Shown here: one piece after another, positions 16,870 to 26,306 of the stretch
How the letters are laid out: each line of letters begins with the position of its first letter
Position numbering within the stretch: position 1 is the first letter of the stretch
From: Streptomyces sp. NBC_00091
Lineage (GTDB): Bacteria; Actinomycetota; Actinomycetes; Streptomycetales; Streptomycetaceae
Assembly (NCBI RefSeq): GCF_026343185.1
Contig: NZ_JAPEMA010000001.1
Coordinates: 5,394,001-5,458,000, forward strand
Reading direction: 5' to 3'
Length of the DNA stretch: 64,000 nt
The notes under the pieces: model-generated
The model's database searches: none
What the model saw: only the letters and a program-made list of their open reading frames with translations
Told to the model about the DNA's origin: nothing
Translations under genes and position numbers: made by a program

Positions 16870-19590
16870 ATGCCGCCGCCGTACGGCACGGCCGCCGCCG
16901 GAGCCGCTGCCGCCGCTGCCGACGGCGCCGGGCACGGCTACCGGGTGCGGTCCGCGTCCTACGCGCTGGTCCGCGCGACCGTGCTGGCCCACCCGGCCCA
17001 GCGGCCGGAGGCGGCGGAGTTCCGTGCCCTGCTGGCCCGCCTTGAGGGCGTCGACCGGCAGCTGCTGGAGACCGCCGCGCCGCTCTGCGACGACCTGTAC
17101 GACAGCCGGGACGGCCATCCGGCCGAGGTCCACCGCGACGTCGTCCTCCCGCTGCGCCGCGCCCTGCACAACGGGCGCGAGCCCCGGCCCGCCCTGCTGG
17201 AGCGCCTCGGCGACCTGCCGGCCCGGGTGCCCCGGCTCGCCGCGTGGACCACCCTGCGCGCCCGCCGCGCCGCCCTCCTCGCCGAGCTCGGCCCCGCCGC
17301 CGAGCGGGCCCTGGCCGCCGAACGCACCGCCCTGGCCGCCCTGTGCCGCGAACCGGCCCTGGGCAAGGCCGTCGCCCTCACCAGCGCCGACCTGCTGCGG
17401 GCCGTGGAACGGGCGGGCACCGGCACGCAGGACCGCCGGGCGCGCAAGGAGGAGGCCACCGTCCTGCGCTACGCCCTGCGGGCCAGCACCAAGACCAGCC
17501 CGCTGTCCTGGTTCACCGCCGTCGGCTGGGCACCGCTGACCCGGACACCGGCCCGCCCCGTCCCCGCCTGGGGCGTCCCGCCCCTGCTCGACGGCCCCCT
17601 GCACTCCGTCGTCAAGGCCAACCGCACCCTCACCACCGCCCTCACCCTGGCCCTGCTGGACGCGCCGCACCGCCGGGCCGCCCTGCCCCACCGCACCACC
17701 AGCACCGCCCGGACCACCGGCGACCGGGCGGCGTACTCCCGCGACCGGACCGCCTTCGCCGGCGGCCGCTACCTCGTCGCCGCCGAGGACGAGGCGGAAC
17801 TGCCCCTCACGGGCCCGCTGCGCCTGGTCTCCGAGCACGCCGCGGCCCCCCTGCCGCTCGACGAGCTGACCGGGCTGCTCGCCGCCGCCCTGAGCGGGGC
17901 CGGCGCCGACGGCCGCCCCGCGGCCGCCGCCTTCCTCGGCCGGCTCGCGGAGGCCGGCCTGCTGGTGCCGTGCGAGCCCTTCCCGCCCGAGGACCCCGAC
18001 CCGCTGGCCCGTATCGCGGCATGGCTGCGCCCGCCCGCCACGACGGACCCCGCCGCCGCGGACCCGGCGCACGCCGAGGACGCCGCCCGCGCGGAGCGCG
18101 CCGCCGCCCTCGGCCGCCGGACCGCCGCCTTCGCCGCCGCCCCCGCCGCCCGGCGCCCCGCCCTGCTCGCCGCCCTGTCCCGGGACTGGACGGCGGAGCT
18201 GGCCGCCGCCGGACGGCCCGTCCCGCCCGGCTCCGCCCCGCTCAGCGTCCTGTCCGAGGACGTCGTCGCCCCGCACCCGCTCGCCCTCGACGGCTTCCTC
18301 GACGCCGCCGACCACGAGGCACTCGGGGAGGTCACCGCACTGGCGGAGCTCTTCGACCTCGGGCATCTCGTACGCCGCGTCGTGCGCGACCGCTTCGTCG
18401 CGCGCTACGGTTCCGGCGGTACCTGCCGGCACCCCTGGGAGTTCGGGGCCGAGATCGCCGGGGCCTGGGAGGCCGCCGGGTGGCTCGCGGCCCTCGACCT
18501 GGCCGGCCCGGCCCCGCTCCCCACCGGGACCGAGGCCCTGGCGGAGCTGCGCGCGGAGATCGCCGAGGGCCTGCGCGAGACCCTGGCCGCCGGTGACGCG
18601 GCCGGGCGCGACGAACTGGTCCTGCCCCCCGGCCCGGTCAGGGACCTCGGCGGGCGACTGCCCGGCTGGGCCGTGGAACGGCCGCTCAGCTACGCGTACT
18701 TCCTCCAGCGCGACCCCCGCCGGGGCCTGCTGTGCGTCAACCACGTCTACGGCGGCTGGGGCCGCTTCACCAGCCGGTTCCTCGACGCCCTGGACCCGGG
18801 CGCCACCGCCGAGGTGTCCCGGCAGATCCGGCGCGGGCTCGGCCCCGGCGCCCGGGCCGCGCAGATCCGGCCCGTCGGCGGGTTCAACGCCAACCTGCAC
18901 CCCCTGCTGGTCCCCGACGAGATAGGCCCCGACCGCCGCTGGGCCGCCATCGGCGAAGCCGACCTGGACCTCGTCCACGACGAGCCCACCGACCAGGTCC
19001 GCCTCCGGCTGCGCACGACCGGCGAACTCCTCGACGTGCTCTACCCGGGCTTCCTCGCCCCCGTCCTGCTGCCGCGCCGCATCGGCGCCCACCTGAGCGA
19101 CCAGCCCCACGGCATGGTCGACTTCGGCCCCCTCGTCCCCCGCCGCACACTCCCCGCCCCCGGCGGCCGGGTGACCCGTACCCCCATGCTGCGCCACCGC
19201 CACGTCGTGCTCCGGCGCCGCCGCTGGCTGCTGCCGCCCGACGTGCTGCGGGAGCTGCGCGCCGACCTCGGCGCCGAGCCCGTCCCGGCGCGGGCCGCGG
19301 CCCGCTGGCGGGCGCTGCTGGACCTGCCCGAGCAGCTCTTCCTCCACCCGGCCGCCACCGCCCCCACCGGCCGCGCCGCCGAGGACTTCCTCAGCGGGCT
19401 GAGCCGGCCCAAACCGCAGTTCGTGGACCTCGGCAACGCCCTGCACCTGCGCTGCCTGGCCAAATGGCTCTCCCGGCACAGCGGCGGCGCCGTCCTCGAG
19501 GAGGCGCTGCCCGCACCCGGCGCAGCGGCCGGCCCGGCCCGCGCGGTCGAACTCGTACTGGAGGTCTACCGGGCCGGGAGGCCCCGATGA
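16870..19590 (+). CDS. lazB: Thiopeptide LanB-type dehydratase, glutamylation domain (LazB-like)
   Basis: The 906-residue protein is a LanB-like (lantibiotic dehydratase N-terminal domain) enzyme. It resembles LazB, which uses glutamyl-tRNA to esterify core Ser residues so that later Glu elimination gives dehydroalanine. Segments seen are YRVRSASYALVRATVL, LRYALRASTKTSPLSWFTAVGWA (about residues 198-220), NHVYGGWGRFTSRFLDAL and KPQFVDLGNALHLRCLAKWL near the C-terminus. In thiopeptide systems the eliminating domain is a separate protein; here it is fused in lazF. The gene is Ala/Arg/Pro rich like the rest of the cluster. The ATG at 16870 follows GGACGGGGACC. It is the first gene after the attenuator. 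Confidence 0.9.
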   Translation: MPPPYGTAAAGAAAAAADGAGHGYRVRSASYALVRATVLAHPAQRPEAAEFRALLARLEGVDRQLLETAAPLCDDLYDSRDGHPAEVHRDVVLPLRRALHNGREPRPALLERLGDLPARVPRLAAWTTLRARRAALLAELGPAAERALAAERTALAALCREPALGKAVALTSADLLRAVERAGTGTQDRRARKEEATVLRYALRASTKTSPLSWFTAVGWAPLTRTPARPVPAWGVPPLLDGPLHSVVKANRTLTTALTLALLDAPHRRAALPHRTTSTARTTGDRAAYSRDRTAFAGGRYLVAAEDEAELPLTGPLRLVSEHAAAPLPLDELTGLLAAALSGAGADGRPAAAAFLGRLAEAGLLVPCEPFPPEDPDPLARIAAWLRPPATTDPAAADPAHAEDAARAERAAALGRRTAAFAAAPAARRPALLAALSRDWTAELAAAGRPVPPGSAPLSVLSEDVVAPHPLALDGFLDAADHEALGEVTALAELFDLGHLVRRVVRDRFVARYGSGGTCRHPWEFGAEIAGAWEAAGWLAALDLAGPAPLPTGTEALAELRAEIAEGLRETLAAGDAAGRDELVLPPGPVRDLGGRLPGWAVERPLSYAYFLQRDPRRGLLCVNHVYGGWGRFTSRFLDALDPGATAEVSRQIRRGLGPGARAAQIRPVGGFNANLHPLLVPDEIGPDRRWAAIGEADLDLVHDEPTDQVRLRLRTTGELLDVLYPGFLAPVLLPRRIGAHLSDQPHGMVDFGPLVPRRTLPAPGGRVTRTPMLRHRHVVLRRRRWLLPPDVLRELRADLGAEPVPARAAARWRALLDLPEQLFLHPAATAPTGRAAEDFLSGLSRPKPQFVDLGNALHLRCLAKWLSRHSGGAVLEEALPAPGAAAGPARAVELVLEVYRAGRPR

Positions 19591-19618
19591 CCCGCCCCGG
19601 ACGGCAGAGGAAGCAACC

Positions 19619-20806
19619 ATGACGGCAGGAACCACGACGGCTGGAACCATGGCGGCAGGAACCACGACGGCAGACACCAGTGGCGGCGCCCTCGATGTGG
19701 TCGTTTACCACCACCACCCCGTCAAGGCCCCCCTGCTGCGCGAGGTACTGCTGCCGCTCGCCGGCTCCTGCGAGGCCAGCGGCCTGGCCGCCCACGTCGA
19801 ACGGCACTGGCTGCGCGGCCCCCACCTGCGGCTGTGCCTCCAGGGCCCGGCCGCACAGGTCGACGCCGCCGCCGAGTCCGCCGCCTCCCGGATCCATGAC
19901 TGGCTCCGCCTGCACCCCTCGCGCGGCGATCTCACCGAGGCGCAGCTGCTGGAGGCGGCGGCCGAGGCCGGGCGCGCCGAACTCGTCGCCCCGCCGTACG
20001 GGCCGATCACCCCGGACAACACGGTCCGGATCGAGCCCGCCGACCGGTCCTCCGTACGCGCCCTGCTCGGCGAGGCCGGCGCCGCCCTGCGCGAGGACCT
20101 GCTGCGGGACGGGCTCGGCGCGCTCGGGGCCGGCGCCGCCTTCCTCGGCGGGCAGGGCGACACCGCGCAGGCACGGGTCCGGCTCGCGGTGACCGCCCTC
20201 GCCGCGCACGCCGGCGCCCACCCGGGGGGCCTGGCCGGCGGCCACTACTCCTACGTGTCCCACCTGGAGGACTTCCTCCTCCACGACGACCCCGACGGAC
20301 GGCTGCGGGCCGCCTTCGACCGCCGGTGGGAGCGCGCCGGGGACGCCCTGACCGCGCTCGTCGGGCGGATCGCCGACGGCGGCGCGACGGGCTGGGAGCG
20401 GGACTGGGCCGGCTTCTCCGCCCGCGCCTGGCAGCTGACCCGCAGCCGCCACGAGGCCGGCGCCGAGCTGCACGGCAGCCCGCCCGCCTACCGGCACCGG
20501 GCCGCCGCCACCGGGGACCGCGCGGCGGCCGAGCGCTGGAACCCGGACACCCGCACCCGCTACAGCGAGTTCCACCAGCTGCTGCGCCGCTCGGACCCGC
20601 GCGGGACGATGTTCGCCGACCCCGACTACCTGGTGTACCGGGCCTGCACCAACGCCCTGTACCGGCTCTTCGCGATCTGCGACGTCCGCCCGCTGGAGCG
20701 CTACCTGGCGGCGTACCTCGTCGTCCGTACGGTGCCCGCGCTGACCGGCTGCGACTGGCGTACGGAACTGGGCGCGGCCGTCTCAGCGGTGGAGCGCGGC
20801 GCATGA
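19619..20806 (+). CDS. lazC: Pyridine synthase, thiopeptide-type (LazC-like)
   Basis: The 395-residue protein belongs to the SpaB C-terminal/thiopeptide-type bacteriocin biosynthesis family: VVVYHHHPVKAPLLREVLLPLAG, HWLRGPHLRLCLQGPA, and DPDYLVYRACTNALYRLFAICDVRPLERYLAAYLVVRTV. In the lactazole pathway LazC joins two dehydroalanines by a [4+2] reaction, expels the leader peptide and makes the central pyridine. The N-terminus carries a repeated Thr/Ala/Gly segment (TAGTTTAGTMAAGTTTADTS) encoded by near-direct repeats. The true start could be an inner ATG at 19649. The end overlaps lazD by ATGA. Its ribosome-binding site is GAGGAAG. Confidence 0.9.
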   Translation: MTAGTTTAGTMAAGTTTADTSGGALDVVVYHHHPVKAPLLREVLLPLAGSCEASGLAAHVERHWLRGPHLRLCLQGPAAQVDAAAESAASRIHDWLRLHPSRGDLTEAQLLEAAAEAGRAELVAPPYGPITPDNTVRIEPADRSSVRALLGEAGAALREDLLRDGLGALGAGAAFLGGQGDTAQARVRLAVTALAAHAGAHPGGLAGGHYSYVSHLEDFLLHDDPDGRLRAAFDRRWERAGDALTALVGRIADGGATGWERDWAGFSARAWQLTRSRHEAGAELHGSPPAYRHRAAATGDRAAAERWNPDTRTRYSEFHQLLRRSDPRGTMFADPDYLVYRACTNALYRLFAICDVRPLERYLAAYLVVRTVPALTGCDWRTELGAAVSAVERGA

Positions 20807-22602
20807 CGACCGCCGGGAACGGGACCACCGGCGGCGCCGCCGCTCCCCGGACCGTACGCAGGCTGCGCCCGGGCGTCGCCGTGACCCCGCTGCGGGCCGG
20901 GCTCCACCTGCGCGGCCGCGGCGGCGCCGTCACCCTGGAGGGCAGTACCGCGCTGCCCGCCCTGTGGCAGTGGCTGGAGGAGCCGCTGCGGGGCGGCGGA
21001 CTCGAGGACCTGCTGGACGGCACGGAGCCGGGCTCGGCGCTGCGCGGCGCCGTACGGACCCTGCTCGGGCAGCTGGAGGCCCACGACCTGCTCGTGGCGC
21101 AGCCCGAGGGGTACGGGGACGACGGCCGGGCCCCGGTGGCGCGGTGGCTCGCGGCGAGCGCCGGACGGCCCGCCGGGGCGGCGGCCGCGCTCGGGGCGAC
21201 CCGGGCCGAGGTGGTCGCCGGAGCCCCCGACGGGGCGCTGGCCAGGGCTGCCGGGCGGGCCCTGGAGCTGGGCGGACTGCCCGTCGGGTGCACCGCCGAC
21301 CCGGCCCTGCCCGCAGGCCGGGTCCTGCTCCACGCCCACGGCGCCGGACCGCCGCGCGCGGTCGCGGCCGGGCTGTCCGGCGGGAACGGCTACGCCACCG
21401 CCCCCGGCAGCCCGGCCCAGGCCCGCTCCGACGCGGCGGCCCTGGAGGCCCGGCTCGGCCCCGGCGAGGCGGCCGGACCCCCGGCGCTGCCCTCCCTGCT
21501 CGGGGGCGCGGCGGCGCACCGGCTGCTGTGCGCGGCCGCCGGGCTGGCGGACCCGGCGGGGGAGGGCGGTGACGAGCGGCTGCTGCCCGGGCTCCCGGCG
21601 GTGCTCCTCGCCGGCAGCGGCCCGCTGCGGGCCGACTACCGGACCTGGCTCGGGCCCGGCCGGATCGACGCCGACCGGCGGGCGGACCTCGCCCCGGCCG
21701 ACACCCTCGGCGAAGTGCTGCGGCGGCTGGCGGCCCTGGGCGACGAGCGGTGCGGGGCCCTGCCCGCGCCGCGCGCCACGGACCTGCGCCAGCTCCCGGT
21801 GCCGCTCGCCGCCTGCGAGCTGCCCGGGGACGGCCCGGCCGGTGGGCGCCTGGTCGCCGGAGCGCCGAGGCTGGACCTGGCCCGTCTGGAGGTCTTCTGC
21901 CGGGCGGCCGAACTGCTGCTGGGCGACGGGGAGTTCACCGTCGGCGCGAACCCCGGGCACGCCTGGGGCCGGGCCCTGCGCAGCGCCGTGTCCCGCAGCG
22001 CTGTTTCCCGCAGCGCCGTTTCCCACCGCGCTGTTTCCCGCCGCGCCGGGGCGCCGGGCGGGGACGCGCCGCCCCTGGCCGCACCCCGGTGGTCGGGGCA
22101 TCCGCAGTTCCGGCACTGGTGGACCACGCTGACGGCCCGTCTGGAGGTGCCCGCCCGCCTGGAGGTGCGCCGGGCCGGGCCGGACGAGGTGTACCACGCC
22201 GTGGTCCGCCGGGCGGGGGAGTCCCCGGTGCTGGGGGAGGCCGTCGAGGCGACCCCGGGTGACGCCGCGGCCTTCGCCGCGCTCGCCGCCGTGGCCGAGG
22301 TCTCCGCCCTCTCCGCCCGGGGGCCGGGCACCGGCCGTACGCGCCCCTCCGGCGGCGCCGTCGCCCCGCTGGCCGCGGCCGGCGCCCGCACCGCCGGCTG
22401 GGAGGACGCCGGCTGGACCGACCGCTGGATGGCCGACGCGGCCGGACGCGAGGAGGCCTTCCAGGACGCGCTGAGCCGGCTCGCCGGGCCGGCCCGTGAG
22501 GCCGGGACCCCCGCCCCGGCCGGGGACCGCGAACTCCCCGCCCTGCTGCGGGCCTTCGGATTCACCGTCCTGCACACCCTGCACACCCCCGAGGAGCCGT
22601 GA
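20803..22602 (+). CDS. lazD: TOMM leader-binding/E1-like protein (LazD-like)
   Basis: The 599-residue protein begins at the ATG that overlaps the lazC stop (ATGA). Residues about 15-100 (RLRPGVAVTPLRAGLHLRGRG...LPALWQWLEEPLRGGGLEDLLDG) look like the leader-recognition (RRE-type) wing of TOMM cyclodehydratase partners. The middle is a degenerate E1/ThiF-like region and the C-terminus holds WTTLTARLEVPARLEVRRAGPDEVYHAVV. In lactazole biosynthesis LazD presents the leader peptide to the YcaO enzyme LazE. A 15-bp tandem repeat near residues 394-413 encodes a Ser/Ala/Val/Arg linker. It lies directly before lazE with stop and start overlapping. Confidence 0.85.
   Translation: MTTAGNGTTGGAAAPRTVRRLRPGVAVTPLRAGLHLRGRGGAVTLEGSTALPALWQWLEEPLRGGGLEDLLDGTEPGSALRGAVRTLLGQLEAHDLLVAQPEGYGDDGRAPVARWLAASAGRPAGAAAALGATRAEVVAGAPDGALARAAGRALELGGLPVGCTADPALPAGRVLLHAHGAGPPRAVAAGLSGGNGYATAPGSPAQARSDAAALEARLGPGEAAGPPALPSLLGGAAAHRLLCAAAGLADPAGEGGDERLLPGLPAVLLAGSGPLRADYRTWLGPGRIDADRRADLAPADTLGEVLRRLAALGDERCGALPAPRATDLRQLPVPLAACELPGDGPAGGRLVAGAPRLDLARLEVFCRAAELLLGDGEFTVGANPGHAWGRALRSAVSRSAVSRSAVSHRAVSRRAGAPGGDAPPLAAPRWSGHPQFRHWWTTLTARLEVPARLEVRRAGPDEVYHAVVRRAGESPVLGEAVEATPGDAAAFAALAAVAEVSALSARGPGTGRTRPSGGAVAPLAAAGARTAGWEDAGWTDRWMADAAGREEAFQDALSRLAGPAREAGTPAPAGDRELPALLRAFGFTVLHTLHTPEEP
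21981..22040 (+). repeat. 15-bp tandem repeat inside lazD, 4 copies
   Basis: Four imperfect copies of CAGCGCYGTKTCCCR encode S-A-V-S-R units. The repeat length is a multiple of three, so copy changes keep frame; it probably makes a flexible linker. Confidence 0.75.
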
Positions 22603-24536
22603 TGGGCGCATCAGCGCGGACCGCCCCGGCCGCGGCCGGCCTCTTCGCCGCCCTGCCCGTGCCGGTGCTCGACGCCGCGGCCGCTGCCGGGGTCACCGCC
22701 GGCCCGGCCGCCGTCCTGCTGACCGAGTGGACCCTGGGGACCGCCGAGGAGCTGAGCCGGCACGCGCTGGCCCACCCGGTGGCCCTGGTCCCCGTACGCT
22801 TCGACGGGCCGCTGGCGGTGGTCGGGCCGCTGCTCGCCCCGGGCGCGGCGGCCTGCCTGCACTGCGCCGAGTACCAGCGGCTGGCCACGGCGGGCGGACG
22901 CGTGCCCCGGCAGAGCCCGGAACTCGCGCTGGCCGGCGTACCGTCCCCGGCGCTGGCCGAGTCCCTCGGCGCCCTCGTACGGGACCTCCTGGACGGCCAC
23001 GCCCAGCCGACGCCCGCCGAGGAGCCGCCGACGGCCACCGTGTACGTGGTCCACCAGGGGCGCGGCACCTGGTCCACCCACCGCATCCGCCCGGTCGGGG
23101 GCTGCGCCGTCTGCCACCCCCTGCCGCCGGACACCGCCGCCGGGGCGGCCCCCCTGCCCTCGGCGCCCCGCCCGCTGCCCGACCCGTACCTGCTGCGCGC
23201 CCCCAACCCCCGCACCGGGGCCGGCCGGTTGCGCGCGGCCCTGCACGACGAGCGGTTCGGGCCGGTGCGCCGGCTGCTGCGGACGGAGGACTCGGCCTTC
23301 TGCCTGACCGCCGCCTTCGTGACCGACGGCCGCGCCGTCGACGACGGCGGCTACGGCCGGGCCCGCGACTTCGCCGACAGCGAGCGGACCGCCCTCTTCG
23401 AGGCCGTCGAACGGTTCGCCGGGATGCGGCCGACCGGCCGGAGCACCGGCCTGCGGGCCTCCTTCGCCGCCCTCGGCCCCGACCGGGCCCTGGACCCGGA
23501 GCGGCTCGGCCTGCCCGACCCCGCCCACCACGGACACCCGGCCTCGCCGACCGTCCCCTACACCCCGGACCTGGAACTGGACTGGGTGCACGGCTGGTCC
23601 CTCACCCGCCGCCGCCCGGTCGCCGTCCCCGAGCACGTGGCGTACTGGGACGTGCCGGGCGAGGGCCGGCCGCGCGTGGTGTACGAGTCCTCCAACGGCT
23701 GCGGCCTGGGCAACAGCGCCGAAGAGGCCGCGCTCTACGGCCTGTTCGAGGTCGCCGAGCGCGACGCCTTCCTGATGGCCTGGTACGCGGCCACACCGCT
23801 GCGCCGCGTCGAACCACCCTCGGACGACCCCGACACGGCACTGCTCGCGGACCGGGCGGCCGTGGCCGGCTACCGGCTCCTCCTGCTCGACGCGACCAAC
23901 GACTTCGGCATCCCGGCGGTCGTCGCCGTCTGCCGCTACGAGGGCTCCCACCCGGACGCCCCGCGGATGTTCCTCGCCGCCGGCGCCCACCACGATCCGC
24001 GCGCGGCGATCCGCTCCGCCGTGGCCGAGGCCGTCACCAATGTGCTGGAGTCCGCGCAGCGCTCCCTCGCCGAGGGCCGTCCGCGCGATCCGCAGCGGCT
24101 GCGGCCGATGCTGGAGCGGCCCGAGCTGGTGGTCACCCTCGACGACCACGTCGGGCTGAACGCCCTGCCCGAGGCGGCCGCGCGCCTGGAGTTCCTCTTC
24201 GCCGACACCCCGCGCCTCACCGTCGCGCAGGCCTGGCCGGGCGCGCCCGAGCCGGTGGGGGACCTCTCCGCCCTGCTCGAGGCGACGGTGGCACGGCTGT
24301 CGGGGGCGGGGCTGGAGGTGGTCGCCGTCGACCAGACCGAGCCCGGCCTGCGCGAAGGGCTCGGCCTGCACTGCGTCAAGGTCGTCGTCCCCGGCTCGCT
24401 CCCGATGACCTTCGGGCACGTCAACCACCGCACCCGGGGGCTGCCCCGGCTGCTGGAGGTGCCCCACCGGCTGGGCCGCACGGACCGGCCGCTGCGCTAC
24501 GAGGACCTCGCACTCCACCCGCACCCCTTCCCCTGA
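22602..24536 (+). CDS. lazE: YcaO azoline-forming cyclodehydratase (LazE-like)
   Basis: The 644-residue protein is a TOMM YcaO enzyme. It has an N-terminal CLHCAEYQRL segment, and CAVCHPLPPD further on. The YcaO ATP site pieces are DFADSERTALFEAVERFAGM (about 253-272), SNGCGLGNSAEEAALYGLFEVAERDAFLMAWY (about 365-396) and RAAIRSAVAEAVTNVLES. The last residues HPHPFP form the PxPxP tail found in azoline-making YcaO proteins. It uses ATP to cyclise core Cys (and one Ser in lactazole) to thiazolines/oxazoline. I prefer ATG 22602, which overlaps the lazD stop (TGATG); GTG 22599 adds one residue. Confidence 0.93.
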   Translation: MGASARTAPAAAGLFAALPVPVLDAAAAAGVTAGPAAVLLTEWTLGTAEELSRHALAHPVALVPVRFDGPLAVVGPLLAPGAAACLHCAEYQRLATAGGRVPRQSPELALAGVPSPALAESLGALVRDLLDGHAQPTPAEEPPTATVYVVHQGRGTWSTHRIRPVGGCAVCHPLPPDTAAGAAPLPSAPRPLPDPYLLRAPNPRTGAGRLRAALHDERFGPVRRLLRTEDSAFCLTAAFVTDGRAVDDGGYGRARDFADSERTALFEAVERFAGMRPTGRSTGLRASFAALGPDRALDPERLGLPDPAHHGHPASPTVPYTPDLELDWVHGWSLTRRRPVAVPEHVAYWDVPGEGRPRVVYESSNGCGLGNSAEEAALYGLFEVAERDAFLMAWYAATPLRRVEPPSDDPDTALLADRAAVAGYRLLLLDATNDFGIPAVVAVCRYEGSHPDAPRMFLAAGAHHDPRAAIRSAVAEAVTNVLESAQRSLAEGRPRDPQRLRPMLERPELVVTLDDHVGLNALPEAAARLEFLFADTPRLTVAQAWPGAPEPVGDLSALLEATVARLSGAGLEVVAVDQTEPGLREGLGLHCVKVVVPGSLPMTFGHVNHRTRGLPRLLEVPHRLGRTDRPLRYEDLALHPHPFP

Positions 24537-24554
24537 CCCGAACGAGGACCGGAC

Positions 24555-26225
24555 GTGACGACCACCGACGCCTGGCACAGCCACCACCTCTTCCTGCACT
24601 CCGCCACCGAGGACACCGACGCCTTCCTGGTCCAGGGCGCGGCCCCGCTCCTCGACGGCCTGGTCGCGTCGGGGCGGGCCGACGGGTGGTTCTTCATCCG
24701 GTACGGGGAGGGCGGGCCCCACCTGCGCCTGCGGGTACGCGGCCTGAGCGCCGAGGCCGCCGCCGCACTGCCCGGGGAACTGGCCCTGGCCGCCAAGGAG
24801 GTGCCCGAGGTGCCCGGCCCGTGGCCGTCCCGCCACGGCGAGGTGCGCGCCGTGGCCTACGAACCCGAGACCGAGCGCTACGGCGGCCCCCGGGCCCTTC
24901 CGGTCGCCGAGGAGGTCTTCGCCGCCTCCACGCAGGCGGCCCTCGAGGCCCTGCGGGCCCTGCCCGGCGGGGGCGGATCGGGGGCACGGCTGACCGTCGC
25001 CGCGGACCTGGTCCACACGACGGTGTACGCCCTCGGCATGGACCCGCTCACCGGGGCCCGCTGGCTGCGCCGGCACGCGGCGGGCTGGCGCTGGGTCACC
25101 GAGACCGAGCTGCTGCCCGGCGCGTCCGTGCACACGCGGGTCAACACCGTCTACGCGGCGCAGCGCACGGCTCTGCGGCGGCGCGCCGCCGACCTGCGCG
25201 AACGGCTCGCGGCGGGCACCGCGGCGCCCTGGCAGGACCGGTGGGCGGCCCGGGTCCGCGAGGCCGACGAGCTGCTGCGCGGCCTCGGGGAGGAGCTGCG
25301 GGCCTGGGTGTGGGGCTCACAGCTCCACATGCTCTTCAACCGGCTCGGGATCACCCCCGACGAGGAGCGGGCGGTGTGCCGGCTGGCCGCCCGCACCCTG
25401 CTGGAGACCGAGGAGCCGCCCGGGTTCTTCCCGCCGGGGCACACCGCCGCCGACCTCCAGTACCTGGAGCGGAGCAAGTTCCAGATCGGCCGCGGCGAGG
25501 ACACCGCCCTGCGCACGCTGCCGGAGCGGCCGGCCCGGCCCCCGGCGGCGGGGCCGGAGCTGGCCCTGCCCGCCGACCCGCTGCCGGAGGTGTCGCTCGG
25601 CGCCGTACTGGCGGCCCGCACCTCGATGCGCGGCGCGCTCGGGGGACCGATGGACGCCGGCACGCTGGGCTCGCTCCTGTGGCACTCGCTGTCCGGGAGC
25701 GCCCGCTCCGGGGAGCCCCTCCCGGACGGCCCGGCCCCGGCGAACCGCCCCTACCCGAGCGCCGGCGCCCTGTACACGGCCCGGGTGCGGCTGCTGGTGC
25801 TGGACGTGGCCGGAGTCCCGGCGGGCACGTACGACTGCCAGCCGGAGCGGCGGACGCTGCGCCCCGTCGGCCCGGCGCCGACGGCGGCGGAGATCAGGCC
25901 GCTCTCCACGTACCTCTCCCGCCCGGCCGCCGACCCGGACTGGATCGGCGTCGAGGGGGCGCCGGTGGTCCTGGCCGTGTACGCGGACCTCGGCCTGCTG
26001 CGCAGCCGCTACGGCCTGCGCGCCCTGCGCCTGGCCCTGCTGGAGAGCGGCCACCTCACCCAGACCCTGCTCCTCACCGCGGCCGCCCTGGGCCTGGCCG
26101 GTACCCCGCTGGGGGGTTTCCACGACGACCTGGCGCACGAACTCCTCGGCCTGGACGATCTGGAACAGCCCCTCCAGTACCTGCTGCCCCTCGGACGCCG
26201 CCCCCTCGGACATCCCGCGGTGTGA
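24555..26225 (+). CDS. lazF: Bifunctional Glu-eliminase and azoline dehydrogenase (LazF-like)
   Basis: The 556-residue protein has two halves. Residues 1 to about 315 are a thiopeptide-type SpaB C-terminal (glutamate elimination) domain: WHSHHLFLHSATEDTDAFLVQGAAPLL, GGPHLRLRVRGL, PETERYGG, and an LFNRLGITPDEE segment. Residues about 345-556 are a SagB-type nitroreductase-fold FMN oxidase: RTSMRGALGGPMDAGTLGSLLWH, NRPYPSAGALYT, LESGHLTQTLLLTAAALGLAGTPLGGF. It should remove Glu from glutamylated Ser and oxidise azolines to azoles. The same fusion is a hallmark of the lactazole cluster. The GTG at 24555 has GAGGACC upstream. It is the last gene of the operon. Confidence 0.92.
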   Translation: MTTTDAWHSHHLFLHSATEDTDAFLVQGAAPLLDGLVASGRADGWFFIRYGEGGPHLRLRVRGLSAEAAAALPGELALAAKEVPEVPGPWPSRHGEVRAVAYEPETERYGGPRALPVAEEVFAASTQAALEALRALPGGGGSGARLTVAADLVHTTVYALGMDPLTGARWLRRHAAGWRWVTETELLPGASVHTRVNTVYAAQRTALRRRAADLRERLAAGTAAPWQDRWAARVREADELLRGLGEELRAWVWGSQLHMLFNRLGITPDEERAVCRLAARTLLETEEPPGFFPPGHTAADLQYLERSKFQIGRGEDTALRTLPERPARPPAAGPELALPADPLPEVSLGAVLAARTSMRGALGGPMDAGTLGSLLWHSLSGSARSGEPLPDGPAPANRPYPSAGALYTARVRLLVLDVAGVPAGTYDCQPERRTLRPVGPAPTAAEIRPLSTYLSRPAADPDWIGVEGAPVVLAVYADLGLLRSRYGLRALRLALLESGHLTQTLLLTAAALGLAGTPLGGFHDDLAHELLGLDDLEQPLQYLLPLGRRPLGHPAV

Positions 26226-26306
26226 GCCGACGGCCGGTCCCGTCCGCCGCCCGGGTGACGCGGCCGGCGGGACCGGGGTGTCGGCGCGGGCCGCTAGGCT
26301 TCTCCA

